Position numbers and translations under genes: made by a program. 64,000 nt of DNA from Diphasiastrum complanatum (lineage: Eukaryota; Streptophyta; Lycopodiopsida; Lycopodiales; Lycopodiaceae), in the NCBI GenBank assembly GCA_029204225.1, contig MU831855.1:36318-100317 (forward strand), given 5' to 3'. The notes beneath the pieces are model-generated. The model was not told the origin of the DNA and made no database searches. It saw only the letters and a program-made list of their open reading frames with translations. Positions 11,800 through 22,614 of the stretch are shown here, piece after piece (the first letter of the stretch is position 1; every line of letters begins with the position of its first letter).

Positions 11800-12470
11800 T
11801 GTTGGGATAGGAAGTCTGCACGTCTCGCGACAAAGAGAGGCGAGCAGAGAATCCTCGGTGCATGGAACTATGTCTATCGTATTCCCAACTTTGATAGTTC
11901 GAAGTCTGTCCTAATTGATCATAGCTTCAAAGTCACTAGATCGATACAATTGATTCCATAGCCATGTGCGAATTAGATTGGTTTTAGATTTGGCTTTGCG
12001 GAAGCGTATTAGGTGTGGAGATTAGAGCATCACAATCAACTCATACTATCAGTCATATAAGACAATTTAATCTACGAATAAGTTTATCTACAAGCAAGAA
12101 GAAATCTAAACATGAATAAAATGAGCATTCAATTGCAATATACACGACTTAGATAACTGGAACATTGATTATTTAGTCACGAATATATATAGTCTGAATG
12201 TAGTCAGAGTCAAGTTCTTCCCAAAACAATACTCTTAGGTGCGGAGATTAGAGCTTCACAATTGACTCAAACTATCAATCATAGAAGAACATTTAATCTA
12301 CGAATAAGCTTATCTACAAGCAAGAAAGAATATGAAGATGAATAAAATGAGCATTCAATCACAATATACACGACCTAGATTATTGGAACATTGATTATTC
12401 AATGGCGAATAGATACAGTTTGAATGCAGTTAGAGTCGTGATCTCTTTTTGTCTAGTCCATTCTAATCGA
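11800..12470 (-). repeat. 5' LTR of element B (5' end not determined)
   Basis: The lower boundary is set by the primer-binding site. Matches in inverted orientation to 390-939 cover the body. The LTR carries an internal tandem duplication at 12009-12448. The upper end may extend to about 12700, where no homologous copy is available for comparison. Confidence 0.7.
12009..12448 (-). repeat. 226-bp tandem duplication within LTR
   Basis: A block starting TTAGGTGTGGAGATTAGAGC at 12009 repeats from 12235 (TTAGGTGCGGAGATTAGAGC), period 226 bp. Both copies contain ATGAATAAAATGAGCATTC and GGAACATTGATTAT. The + strand LTR at 1-939 has only one copy (about 545-745), so the duplication is specific to element B. 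Confidence 0.88.
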
Positions 12471-12583
12471 GCAATTGATAAGTTGCTAGATATAGATACA
12501 CATGACTAACTAATTAAAATAATCCTTAATCTATACTTTGTGTGTAAAAGAGAGGGAGTGTTTGTCTGCGTGAAATAGAGGGA

Positions 12584-12612
12584 GTGTGTGTGTGTGTGTG
12601 TGTGTGTGTGTA
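12584..12612 (+). repeat. (GT)n microsatellite
   Basis: About 14 uninterrupted GT units. No other feature in the immediate surroundings. Confidence 0.95.
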
Positions 12613-12765
12613 CAATTAGAATTAAGAAACTACGTGCTGTTGGCAGTCACCTTTAGACAATATTTGATTCTGTTAGAGATTCTGTCCGATAGTTATTCAA
12701 TGTACTTGTTGATCCGTCAAAAATCGGATTATGGTTGATTGTTTGAGGAAGCGAATCTGGTTAGA

Positions 12766-12855
12766 TGGTCGAACTATCGAGGATGGCCGAACAATCGAAA
12801 ATGGCCGAATAATCAAGGATGACCGAATAGTCAAAGGTGTCTGAACAATCAGGAA
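12766..12855 (+). repeat. 18-bp minisatellite, five units
   Basis: Five consecutive 18-bp units begin at 12766, 12784, 12802, 12820 and 12838. Type unit: TGGCCGAACAATCGAAAA. Because 18 is divisible by three, the minus frame reads as a six-residue repeat (DYSAIF-like). It adjoins the RT remnant that follows. Confidence 0.92.
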
Positions 12856-12859
12856 ACAC

Positions 12860-13400
12860 TATCACTGAATAAGTCAAACATCCAACTAGTTGATGAAATA
12901 GGATTGCATCCACCAGTTCACTCTCATTCTCACTAGAGTTTCTTTCCAACTAAAATTAGTGTACAGATGTTTTGCTATCACTAATCTTGAATCATTTAAA
13001 TATCTCAATAACATATTTCACTTAAACTTCTTCTTCAAGTTTTCCATCTCGACTTGTAGATTTGGCATCCATCTGATATAGGCTCCATTCAAACATAGTT
13101 GCCAATGCAATAATTATATGAAGAGTATTCCACTTAAATATGGGAGAAAAGGTCTCCTTATAGTCTATACTAACTTTTTGTGCAACCCTTAACAACAATT
13201 CTTGCCTTGTATTAAACTACAGTCTCAATACTTGGTCTTGAATACCCAGTTGTTACCACTGGGCTTTTTACTTTTAGGAAGGTCAAGTACCTCTCATCTA
13301 TAATAATGCTTTATAGTTTATCTTCTCATGCATTGCCCTTTGCCAAATCTCATCATCCTTGGCTTCTTCATAGAAAGAGGGTTCTTTGGCCTGAATAATA
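12860..13400 (-). pseudogene. Decayed copia reverse transcriptase
   Basis: Minus-strand text in several broken frames follows copia RT order. AKEPSFYEEAKDDEIWQRAM (13400-13330) is the start of the RT region. KARIVVKGCTKS (13218-13170) corresponds to the KARLVAKG block. LVDAILFHQLVGCLTY (12910-12865) corresponds to the end of RT, where plant elements have a Y/F-R-x-L-V-G-S-L motif. Many stops interrupt it. It is not obviously part of elements D or B and may be their missing 3' half or a separate old insertion. Confidence 0.7.
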
Positions 13401-13909
13401 TTACTCATAAGTGTGAGTTTATTGGAATCTCTCAGGCTCTATCATTTTGAGGAGTTAGTTTTGAATCTCAAAAAGATCCTATAGGCAATGCCATAAGGAT
13501 GGCAAATGTTGTCAATGCAAAATATCAAAATAAATAAAAAAAATTGCCAGATATTTAACCATTTTTGTCCACACCATTTCTAATGATTAGTTATTCTATG
13601 TATTGTATAGTGTACAACTCATTGAAAAAATCATAAATTTTTAGTCGTAACTTTGATTGAGACGATTTTGATGTCATTAGAAAGCATTCAACAAGAGCTT
13701 TCCAATGATATTCTACATGACCTATTTTCTGTGAAAATGGATAAAAGTAAACTAGTTAGCAGTCATCATGGCGTTGGACCTACATCCACCACCATATTGT
13801 ACATACTTTTCATGTTGATTTAGCATAGGAAAAATGGCTCCCATCTCGAGTTCTACGAAGTGATGACGTGTATTATAGATGATAATCTAAAATTCTCATC
13901 CTATTGGCT

Positions 13910-14027
13910 CATGAGGTCCAATCATGTTGAGAGGTGCAAATCATGAGGTCCAACCACGTTGAGAGAGGCAAACCATGAGGTCCAATCGTGTTAAGAGGTG
14001 CAAATCACAAGGTCCAATCATGTTGAG
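13910..14027 (+). repeat. 32-bp minisatellite, 3.7 units
   Basis: Units start with CATGAGGTCCAAT or a close variant at 13910, 13942, 13974 and 14006, an exact 32-bp period with a few substitutions. No coding context. Confidence 0.92.
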
Positions 14028-15480
14028 GTGATCTCATGCTTTTTAGAGCTAGAACCTCGAGCCATCACCATAGTGAACTCTCTTTAATCAATACACTTTT
14101 GGGAGATAGATTTTGGAGTCATAGCTCTTTTGTACTTTCTCTCTCTACTCAAGAGTGCAAGGATTTTCTCTCTCTACCCAAGAGCAAGATGTTTGTATCT
14201 CCAAGTCAATGAAAAATACAGGTACTATCAAACTTTCCTTGCAAATGTGTGTGTGATTTCAAATTTAAAACCTAGTAAATATTGTGAATACTTGTTTTAA
14301 TCGATATAACTTAAAAACGTGTGTGATTCAGTACTTGTTTTAGTCAAATGCGTGTGCGATTTAAGCTTCAAAACCTTGTAAATATTGTGAACTCTTGTTT
14401 TAGCCTTCTTGCAAGGTTTGCCCTTATAGAAAGAACTTAAAATCTACTTTCTTTTGTTGAAGTATGAAGCCAATGGTGCACAAGGGACATACAAGAAAAA
14501 AAAAAATGTATGTTCATGTGATTACATTGGAGAATAGATGGAGTCACATGTCACTATGAGTTGAGGAAAAAGCTAGATATTTTAATGGCAAAAATGCCAA
14601 ATTTGTTTACCTTAACACAATTCTAGGTGCACTTACCCTCACAGGTTGTTTTTCTCAAAATTTTAGCCTTAGGTTTGCCGAGGTCTTCATTTTCCGTCTT
14701 CAAGAATCAACTCCCATCTCTTTCCTTGACATTTTGACAAAGAAGATACAACTATTGTTCATTCTTAGATGGTCACTATTTCCTTGACATTTCTTACAAA
14801 AATTGTTGGATAAATTTGGAGTCATCATGTAGGGTGTCACTTTCTTGTTGGGTGGATGAATTTGAATTTTGAACTCATTATGCCACTCACTGGGTTGGAC
14901 TTTATTGTGGTGAGGAAGCAATAATTACAAGTTCCATCCACGGGTCACTCATTCACATATAACACTAGTGTTGTACAATATAAAAGCTTGGATAAAATTG
15001 GAGTGAAGGCTTAGAATTTGAAGAGTATACCATCTTTTCAAAATGAAGGGTGCCATTCAAATTCAACCTTTTTTAATCCTTTGCTTTTCGGATGAAACCT
15101 TTCAGAATGTAACAATATTTATACTTGGCTTCTAGAAACATTGGATTTGAGATGAGATTTGAACTAATCTTTCAATTTGAAAGAAAGGGTAATTTTGACA
15201 TGGAACTTTGGAAGGGTAGATTTGAATAATGGGCTCACATTGACATTTCAATATGCATTTCCTTTTGAAAGGTAAGGAGGCTAGTAAAGTTCATTGCAGC
15301 ACGGCTGACCGGGGGTCAAAGAAAGGGCGGCGGACGATAATATCCGTTGGTGACTAGAAGCAACCAAAGGATAACAAATAATATTGCAAATTGCAAACTT
15401 GTGTTTTGATGAAAGGGACAGTAAAGTCGGAGCCAGTTTATGGGACCTAGCAGCACCCCCATGACTTTGAGCCGACCAGT
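14028..15480. other. Intergenic, no gene recognised
   Basis: AT-rich. Pyrimidine-rich blocks near 14135-14190 and two diverged copies of a GTGTGTGATT...TTGTTTTA segment (about 14250-14305 and 14345-14400) hint at an old LTR. A 73-codon minus frame at 14700-14921 has no known motif. Confidence 0.5.
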
Positions 15481-15491
15481 TGGATGGCAGC

Positions 15492-15535
15492 CACGTGTCA
15501 AACTATACGAAGTGCCCTTGATTACAAGACACGTG
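15492..15535 (+). promoter_or_regulatory. Pair of G-box / ABRE-like motifs
   Basis: CACGTG at 15492-15497 (in CCACGTGTC) and at 15530-15535 (in ACACGTGTC), 38 bp apart. ACGTG cores are bound by plant bZIP and bHLH factors; ACACGTGTC-like forms resemble abscisic-acid response elements. The next gene downstream starts at 16600, so the pair lies about 1.1 kb upstream. Its role there is inferred. Confidence 0.5.
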
Positions 15536-16543
15536 TCACAGTGGTGAAAAATATCCGATTCATGGGAAGGCATAATTGCTGATGTGCCTGGTGCCATTAA
15601 GAGATGATGGAGACCTTGCCTGGGCCTGCAAGAAAAATTGCTCTTTTTATTTGATTTTTCTCTCAAGAAGTTGGCCCGTGATCGTTACGGGAGGTCAAGA
15701 TGGTGTTTTGATGCGAAGAGGAGGCAGAGATCGAGCAAACTTGCAAAGGCAGGTGGGTTCGGTGAAAAGATGGATTCTTGGGTGTTGGCTAAAGAGGGGG
15801 TGCACGTATTTGGGCACTTGGGCGGCCTACAGGTTTATTTCATGCTTACAGATATGGGAAATCTGCATGGAAGATATGCGATCTTGCTGCCGTTGAAATC
15901 TGATCCCATGAGGGTGGGCCGTGCAATGGAAGTGGATTGGTCGTACTGCCGGGTGCTTTTGGCACTAGATTCATGGATGGAGTCTGCAAAAATCTGGCTC
16001 AATTTGATGAAGAAATGATGAAAAAAGATATATCCCTCTCAGGCTTGAAGATCATGTTGCAAGAGTTTTGAGGCTTGAGGTGGGATCATGGATAGATGGT
16101 AGCTGGGCATGTCGGTTAGGCTTGTAGTTTCATGGAGCTGAAGTTTCCAGCAGGTGGGCCCAAAATTGGGTTTACTTTATTTCAGGATCGCCAGCTCAAG
16201 GTTTCTTCTTTTTTTTGAGGATAAAAGAAGTAATTGGGTTTCACTAGCACCAGATCATGAGTCAAGCAGTCACTTTTCAATAGCTCTCCACTTCCATGTG
16301 CAAAGATAGGATCAATGACAAAGACCCACTCATCTATTTTACTACCTTTTGAATGTCACATTTCTTGGTGAATAGAGTTTTTTTAAGCTAGTTTGTGAGT
16401 CTTTGAGAGCTTCTTCTTTCGATTTAGTTGTGCAGAGAAGAGGAATTGGGGGAGGTTTTCTATTTTCGGGTTCTTGCAGTCGATTGCAGTCATTATTCAT
16501 GCTTTAGTGCGTCTTTTAATTTCTTAAATTTAGCTATCAGCCT
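15536..16543 (+). other. Upstream region and probable leader of the C2 gene
   Basis: Base composition is less AT-rich than to the left. Overlapping open frames at 15576-16018 show no family motif. The region probably holds the promoter and 5' untranslated leader of the gene at 16600. No clear TATA box was found. Confidence 0.45.
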
Positions 16544-16561
16544 TGTGTGTGTGTGTGTGTG
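16544..16561 (+). repeat. (GT)n in the probable 5' leader
   Basis: About nine GT units shortly before the start codon. A frame extended upstream through this repeat would begin at TTG and encode alternating Cys-Val, so it is not a credible protein start. Confidence 0.85.
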
Positions 16562-16599
16562 ATTGTCTGTTTCGTCTACTCGCTAATCCTAGATTGATA

Positions 16600-18198
16600 A
16601 TGGCAGCTTACTCTCGGGCTTCAAGCCATTTCCCCACTTCATTTGTAGAGTCTCAGAACTCTTTGCTGGAAAGCAACGCCCATGGAGGTGGGAGCAATGG
16701 TGGTTTAAGACTGCATGGTGAATCAAGGTCTTCAGATGTAGGCTATGGAAACCCAGGTTCCTTTGAGTACGGGATTGTTCTTCATGGAGAGAGTCAGAAG
16801 AATGTCACAGCTAGTACTACTGCTTTTCTCACAGATTCTGGAGGGGAGGTGCACAGACAATTTGAGCGAGGGATCCTTGATATTTTCATCCATCACGCCA
16901 TTGGCATCCATAACATTTGCATCTACGAGAATCAAGACGTATATGCAAAGTTTTCTCTTTCTCATAATCCAGATGAAGCCTTGTGCACCAGGGTAGTAAA
17001 GAGAGGGGGCAAGAATCCTGTTTTTAACCAAAGCCTTCAGATTGCTATTGAGCATCCAGATTCTGTGTTGAGGTTTGAGATTTGGATGTCAAGCCAAGCT
17101 AGAAACTATCTAGAAGATCAGCTCCTAGGGTTTGTACAGGTGCCATTGTCTAGCCTTGTAGGGAAGGGCAAGCACACTCAAGAGTTTGCCTTGTCTTCCA
17201 CAGAATTGTTTCATTCACATGCGGGAACAATGAAACTTACTTTCATGTATCATGAGCATAAAAGATCTTCCATGGGTTCTCAGATTCTTAATGGGCGGAT
17301 GTCTTCAAGTGATGGTTTAGGAGCCTACCTGCAGCCTGAGGGCACAGACGATGGCAGCATGGCCTCAGGCATATCTGCCTTGTCCTCAAACAGCTGCCAA
17401 AATGGAAAGCTTTCTGTCTCTGATTATGGTAATGTTGAGTTTCAAGATATGCAGGCTATTGCTGAAGATCAGCAGCTAGTTTGTAATTACTTGAGTGCTG
17501 CTGCAAACAAAGTGGAATGTAAGGATGTTGCAGCAACAGTTGAGAATGGAATGATCACAGGTCCTCCATTTTTGCAAATGGGCTCTTTAAATGTTGATCT
17601 CTACTGTGACAGAGCTGGAGAAGAACAGTGCAGAGGCACGTCTTCTATGACTGACGATTGCCAGCTATTCAGTTATTCTCGCACGCCAATCTCAAATGCA
17701 GAAAATAATTTAACTATCATTTCAGACATCAGTGAGATGAAAACTTCTGCCAGAAGTGAGATGGAAGTGAACAGTTCACCATCTTCAGCAAATTACCCTA
17801 CATCTTCTAGTTCACAGACTGCCTCAGGTGCCTCAAGCTGTCAGGATTTTTTTACAAGGTTCTCTGCACCAAGCACTAGTAGCATGCAGATGGAATCTTC
17901 AACTAGAGACATAGGAAGGATTGTAAAGGAAATAGATGTTCTGCGAGGAAATGTTCGTCTACCTCTTGTGAACATGTCTACTGAGAGTGAGCCCAAAGTG
18001 GTGCAGCAAGAAATAGTTGATATGTACATGAAAAGCATGCAGCAGTTTACAGAAGCTCTTGCCAAGATGCAGCTCCCCATGGACATGGACATCAAGGAGG
18101 CTACACCAACCAAGAACAGTTCGTCTGAGCGTGACAGTGATGAAACTGGGAAGAAGAACTCTCAGAGAGTTTTTTATGGCAGCAGAGCCTTCTTTTGA
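16600..18198 (+). CDS. C2-domain (CaLB-type) plant protein, 532 aa
   Basis: An intronless gene for a plant-specific C2-domain protein of the group annotated in Arabidopsis as calcium-dependent lipid-binding family (like At1g04540/At2g33320). The family is poorly characterised; a membrane or lipid-associated role is inferred from the C2 fold. Residues 1-90 are a low-complexity Ser/Gly-rich leader. The C2 domain spans about 91-216, from GILDIFIHHAIGIHNICIY through NQDVYAKFSL, GGKNPVFNQ and EDQLLGFVQVPL to AGTMKLTFMY. Only single acidic residues (D113, D173) occupy the loops that usually hold several Ca-binding Asp residues, so Ca dependence is doubtful. A second conserved part is near the C-terminus: EIVDMYMKSMQQFTEALAKM, then terminal RVFYGSRAFF. 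There is no signal peptide or membrane segment. The start is the ATG at 16600 (A at -3, G at +4), residue 20 of the longer frame, because the upstream extension is GT-repeat sequence. Confidence 0.9.
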   Translation: MAAYSRASSHFPTSFVESQNSLLESNAHGGGSNGGLRLHGESRSSDVGYGNPGSFEYGIVLHGESQKNVTASTTAFLTDSGGEVHRQFERGILDIFIHHAIGIHNICIYENQDVYAKFSLSHNPDEALCTRVVKRGGKNPVFNQSLQIAIEHPDSVLRFEIWMSSQARNYLEDQLLGFVQVPLSSLVGKGKHTQEFALSSTELFHSHAGTMKLTFMYHEHKRSSMGSQILNGRMSSSDGLGAYLQPEGTDDGSMASGISALSSNSCQNGKLSVSDYGNVEFQDMQAIAEDQQLVCNYLSAAANKVECKDVAATVENGMITGPPFLQMGSLNVDLYCDRAGEEQCRGTSSMTDDCQLFSYSRTPISNAENNLTIISDISEMKTSARSEMEVNSSPSSANYPTSSSSQTASGASSCQDFFTRFSAPSTSSMQMESSTRDIGRIVKEIDVLRGNVRLPLVNMSTESEPKVVQQEIVDMYMKSMQQFTEALAKMQLPMDMDIKEATPTKNSSSERDSDETGKKNSQRVFYGSRAFF

Positions 18199-19939
18199 GT
18201 CCCAATGTGACATATTAGTGACTTTGCATATTCGAATAGTCAGATCAACCACACATCCGGTTTTTTCTTTTTCGTACGGTTATATAGATCTCTTAATTTC
18301 CATGCAAATAGCTAACAATAAGCTGTAAGACATATAAGTATGACCAGCCAGTATATCTTGCAAATATTCTGACAAGCTTCCTGTTGTTTCTACTGGCGCT
18401 AGGCCTCAACACCTCAACTTCTATGTCTTGCTGTAATTTTTTAACTTCGTAGTTTTACAGTCATGTTACTCTACATCCAGAAATCATAACTGTCAGCTTC
18501 AGAAGATAACCCCAATCATTCCCTGCGAAAGGGTGGCCTGCTCTCAGGATCTGGCCTAATGACAAGTGGCTGGATTCGAGGAGAAGTCAAGGAAGTGTAG
18601 AAATTGTTTCTGAAAACAATGAGGATAAAGGAGTTTTTCTTGTACTGAGTATGTCTTCTCTCATAAATTTGTCACGTGACATCTCGAAAAATGGTCCTAA
18701 ACTAAAGGGTTGATGAAATTTTGTATTGGTGGATCTTTTGGTTGTGAGTTTAGTGATGCTGAACATTATGTTGATTAGACTTTTGCTTTCAATTGCTAGT
18801 TTAGAACCCACTTGTTTTTTTTGTGAATGAGCAGCCAGGCATAATGATTGTGGTTCATCTAACATCTCTTGAATGCTTGAATGCATGTCTCTAGACTACC
18901 CATATCATAGTCTTTGTGTGCTCCTTTCAAGCATTGTGGAACTTTTGACATCTTGTTCCCTCGCATAACGTGGTACCTTACAAAGCTCCTATTTTACAGA
19001 CTTACAGCCCAATACGTTTGAACTACTTTTTTTTCCATTGTATGTCCAAAGATAATGTGTAAGGGACATTTTTGAATTCTTGCTTTTACAACTAGATTCA
19101 TATATCTGCACCCAGCCTGCTGCAGAGTGTTTTGTCATTAGAGATACTGAAGTTACTGCAATTAGCATAGGTGAATAAGACAACCCATAGTGTATACAAT
19201 CAGTCAAGACAAACTCTGGCAATACAAATTTTTAAGCCAGTAAATCTGTTGTTGCAAGACGTGTTCGAGTTGTCAATACAGTTGAGAGCATCAAAAGCAA
19301 CACGAGGTGGTTATCTAGAATCTACTTGTTTCCTAAATGAAGCGTTATGCAAATTTTGCTCTTTTCATATGATTTGTATGTTGAGCATATTTGATTAGAT
19401 TATGTGATGGGTGCTAGTTAGAATGAGTGAGTCTAGGCAGGGAAGACCAGCCTGACACACTTTAGAAATGTGGATGTAACCCTTTAGAGTAAGAGCACAA
19501 GAAAACCATATCTTTTAAGATTGAGATCGCTTGTTCATCAGGACATGAAGCAATTATTACTAGGCCCAAAGCTGTAGATCCACTAGGACGTTGCTCATTG
19601 CCTACTGATTTGGGAGATGTTTTAAGCACCTTGTGCATCATGAGTAGCATTGAAAATCTTATCTTTCTTAAGATGGATGAGCGTGTTAGCAATGTGTTTC
19701 AGATGATGTCATGGAAAATGCTCTAGGTGCAAGTATATAGGCATTTGTTTACCTTTCAAACTAACCAATGCTCCAATGACATTCCAATAGCTGATAAATG
19801 GTCTTTTTTGTTCATATCTAAATAACTTTGTCAGTGTTTTTAGACTATTATTGTATCTAGAATAAAGCACTATATTATATCCAACATTTCATTATTGTCT
19901 TGAAGATTTTGATATAAAGCGAAGCTCTATGATAATGAA
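18199..19939. other. 3' flank of the C2 gene, no further gene
   Basis: Presumably begins with the 3' untranslated region. A + frame near 19500-19725 (CSSGHEAIITRPKAVDP, MMSWKML) looks mildly coding but has no family I recognise. No RNA gene seen. Confidence 0.45.
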
Positions 19940-20140
19940 TCCAAGTGCGAATTTCGTAAGTATGAATCATTTTATCTTGGTCATGTGATGGCTTCTAAGG
20001 AATATAAAAATCAATGATGATAAAGTTGTAGTAGTATTTGATCGGCCCAATTTTGAAGAACCAAATGTGATGGGATTTATTGGGTTCTTTGAAAGTTCAT
20101 TTCAAGGATATGTTAAGATAGTTCTACCACAAAACAATGA
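19940..20140 (+). pseudogene. Ty3/gypsy reverse-transcriptase scrap
   Basis: The frame from about 19940 reads SKCEFRKYESFYLGHVMAS. After a one-base shift it reads INDDKVVVVFDRP and then GFIGFFESSFQGYVK. This follows the Ty3/gypsy RT C-terminal pattern: K-C-x-F, then LGH-V, then D-x-x-K-V, W/R-P, and F-L-G. Frameshift and stops show decay. No neighbouring gypsy domains were found. Confidence 0.65.
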
Positions 20141-20365
20141 ACTGCAAGGGTGACTATTACAAGTAGGCCTAGTTAGTAGTAAACCAAGCTAGTGGAATGA
20201 GAAATTGGATGAGAGCTTCCAAGCTCTTATGATTCTAATTTTCTCACCACTAATTTTCAAATCATTGATCTTGATGAGCTACAATTTCATTATGTGATAT
20301 ATGTATGATTGCATTTCGGAAGAATAAAAAATAAAAATGTTCAAGTCTCTCACTTTGTCACCTGA

Positions 20366-20470
20366 AGTTTTTTTTTTCCTCGGACACTATCCATCTGTGG
20401 GCAAGGTTTGAACTTGAAATCATTCCCACAACAAGCACCATTTACCACCACACCACACAAGAAGCGTTGC
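20366..20470 (-). mobile_element. tRNA-derived SINE with A tail
   Basis: Minus strand contains an A-box-like TGGTAAATGG and a B-box-like AGTTCAAACC (canonical GGTTCGAATCC) about 30 bp apart. It ends in TCCGAGG followed by a run of A (poly-T at 20369-20379 on +). This is the layout of a pol III-transcribed tRNA-derived SINE. Target-site duplications are not clear. It differs in sequence from the array at 33.6 kb. Confidence 0.55.
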
Positions 20471-21944
20471 ACTTCAAGTTTTTTGCATAATTGAGAGATT
20501 AGTGGCAATCTCCCATGATCCAATGATCTCACTAAAGTCATTTTTTTCTTGGAAAATCAATCAAGTAGCAATCTTTTTGCAATCACAAGAGGGATTGATT
20601 GATTGATTATCAAATGAATGCAAACTAGACATAAAAAAATGAGATCTAGATTAGCAATTCTACACACATCAAGCAAGTGCAATCTCAAATCATTAATCTA
20701 AGTGAAGATCCAACACCCACACGTGTGGTATGACCTTCAGTATGGCCTATAGACAGTAAATGAAGTTTAGAACACTTAGAATTTGCTTAGATCCAAAAAC
20801 AAAGTACATAGTGTAGAGAGTCGAGTTTTGCCAATGAGCTCTCAAAAATATTTTAAGGCATTACTATGGAGAGATGATGATACATAGAAAATATCTTCCC
20901 CACCTCGAGTTAGGTGAAAATCCAAGATGTAATAACGAAGATGATTGAGGCTTTTTTCCATTCTAGCCTAACCCTTGAGTTTTGCCATGTTGGTGGCTAG
21001 ATTGATCAACCTACTCCATAAATCTAGGAATTTGGTCCTATAATGTAGGAATCATAACCGAACAAACTTGACCAATCCTATGAACATGATCTAATCTACT
21101 CTATGTAAAGATTTAGCAAAATTTAGCTTGATATTTTCTCATCATTATGTACATATGTAAATCTCACATGTGTGGAGCATGTTCCCACGTGTGGAGAGTA
21201 GGGCTAACAACTCTTCACTTCCCCTTCCACCTCTCTGGACAAATGGTCTGCCTGGAAGAGAGTTGATGTTTCTGATCTCAGTAAAGCTGCAAATGCCCCC
21301 TCTTCGCTCTCTTTTCTCCTCGACCTAGAAGGCCTTCATGCTTCACAAGCCTCTCTTTTTTGTTCTACGGTTGCCATTTTTTTCGGTGCTCTCTTCCCGG
21401 ACCCTTCTTCTTTCAAAGACTTTATCTATCAGTTCATCGCCCCTCACTCCAAAAGCTTTCTAGAGAGCTTGAGTATGTAGGAACAATTCAAGATACATAT
21501 GAGGTGTGTTTTGGTGAAAATGGCAAATAGTTTTTGTTTGATGTGAAATAGTTCAAAATCAATTATCAAAGGTCAAATGCAACCACAAAAATAGGATGCG
21601 GTAATGCCAGTAGAGTTTTTGGTACCATCTTGAGGGTTGTCACCATATAGCGTCTGGATAAGTCCAAATCTGGAAGTAGGACATCATCAGACAACATATA
21701 CCCATTGACAATGCAGATCAGATTTGAAAATCTCAGGCCCGATTTAGCATAATAAAGAGAAAAGTTACTCAAAATGATGGATCAGCTACCAAATATGTGG
21801 ATGTCCCAATTTTGGCTTGAAGGCGCACACCCCTGTTTTTTTTCACTCACCAATGACGCAACGTGGCCCAATTGAAATTTATGGAGCAAGTGACAAGCTA
21901 ATTAATAAAGTGGAGCCGCGAGTCTAAATCTTCACCTTAGCTCT
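20471..21944. other. Intergenic with one coding-like fragment
   Basis: A + frame of about 90 codons (21202-21480) reads LDKWSAWKRVDVSDLSKAAN and FPDPSSFKDFIYQFIAPH, less AT-rich than the surroundings. It has no start-codon support and no family I recognise. It may be an exon relic or TE-derived. The rest shows no gene. Confidence 0.35.
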
Positions 21945-21964
21945 AGTGCCGAGGGATCGGCACT
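21945..21964. repeat. Perfect 8-bp hairpin
   Basis: AGTGCCGA, loop GGGA, TCGGCACT. It lies just left of a sequence that may be an LTR start, so it could belong to a retroelement 3' untranslated region. Confidence 0.6.
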
Positions 21965-21978
21965 ACTTTAGGTCGGGG

Positions 21979-22400
21979 GCCTTGTTGTGGGTATTATCTG
22001 TACATAAATAAATGGGCCCGACAAAAATAGAAAAATAGAAAAATCAAAAATAGAAAACATGTGCGAGCGTAAGCCCATAACCCAATGAGCACTTGTAGAA
22101 TATTGTACAATGGAATAAAATAGACTTGGGCCATGTACATAAAGTAATATAAAAGGCCCAAAGTCTAAGTTGCTAAGTTTCAAGTTGTTAGTCAAAGTCA
22201 AATTGGTGGTAGGTAGAATGTGCTTCTTTGTGCACCATAGATTAAGTTGTGTTTTCTGTGAAGGGCTAGGATTTTAATCCTTGCCTCAATGAAGTAGCCA
22301 ATAGAAGCACAAGGGTGGGCAAGGGCCTCCCCAAGAATAAAAAGGCACCTCTTCTCATTTGAGCATCCTCATGTGCTTGACTTCCAATTCTATTGCTTTT
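21979..22400 (+). repeat. Possible solo or 3' LTR
   Basis: A G-rich run (GGTCGGGGG, polypurine-tract-like) is followed by TTGTTGTGGGTATTATCTG. The downstream 400 bp contain two TATA-like words (AATATAAAAGG near 22149, GAATAAAAAGG near 22335). This fits the arrangement at the 3' end of an LTR element. There is no second copy in the window to prove it. Confidence 0.3.
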
Positions 22401-22614
22401 CTAGTGAATGCGTCTAATTTTTACCATCTTTGCTATAATTCTAGTTGATGTACTTAATGTTCCTCCATTAAATGATGTTTTACCAAATGAGCTAACTCCC
22501 CTCACTCTTTTCTCTCTAAAGTTCTCAAAAAAACTATGGATTATTTGTGTGGTTAGAGTTAGGAGGAAGGGGTAAAGTAGTGTTAGTTTTAGGAAGCAAC
22601 TAGAGTAAACTGAA

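Noticed and set aside
15576-16018. Two overlapping frames of 106 and 126 codons upstream of the C2 gene
   Set aside because: No family motifs, mutually overlapping, and placed in the probable promoter/leader. Not called as genes.
16543-16599. Upstream extension of the C2 protein (Cys-Val repeats)
   Set aside because: Begins at TTG inside a GT microsatellite. The ATG at 16600 has strong context and a sensible N-terminus.
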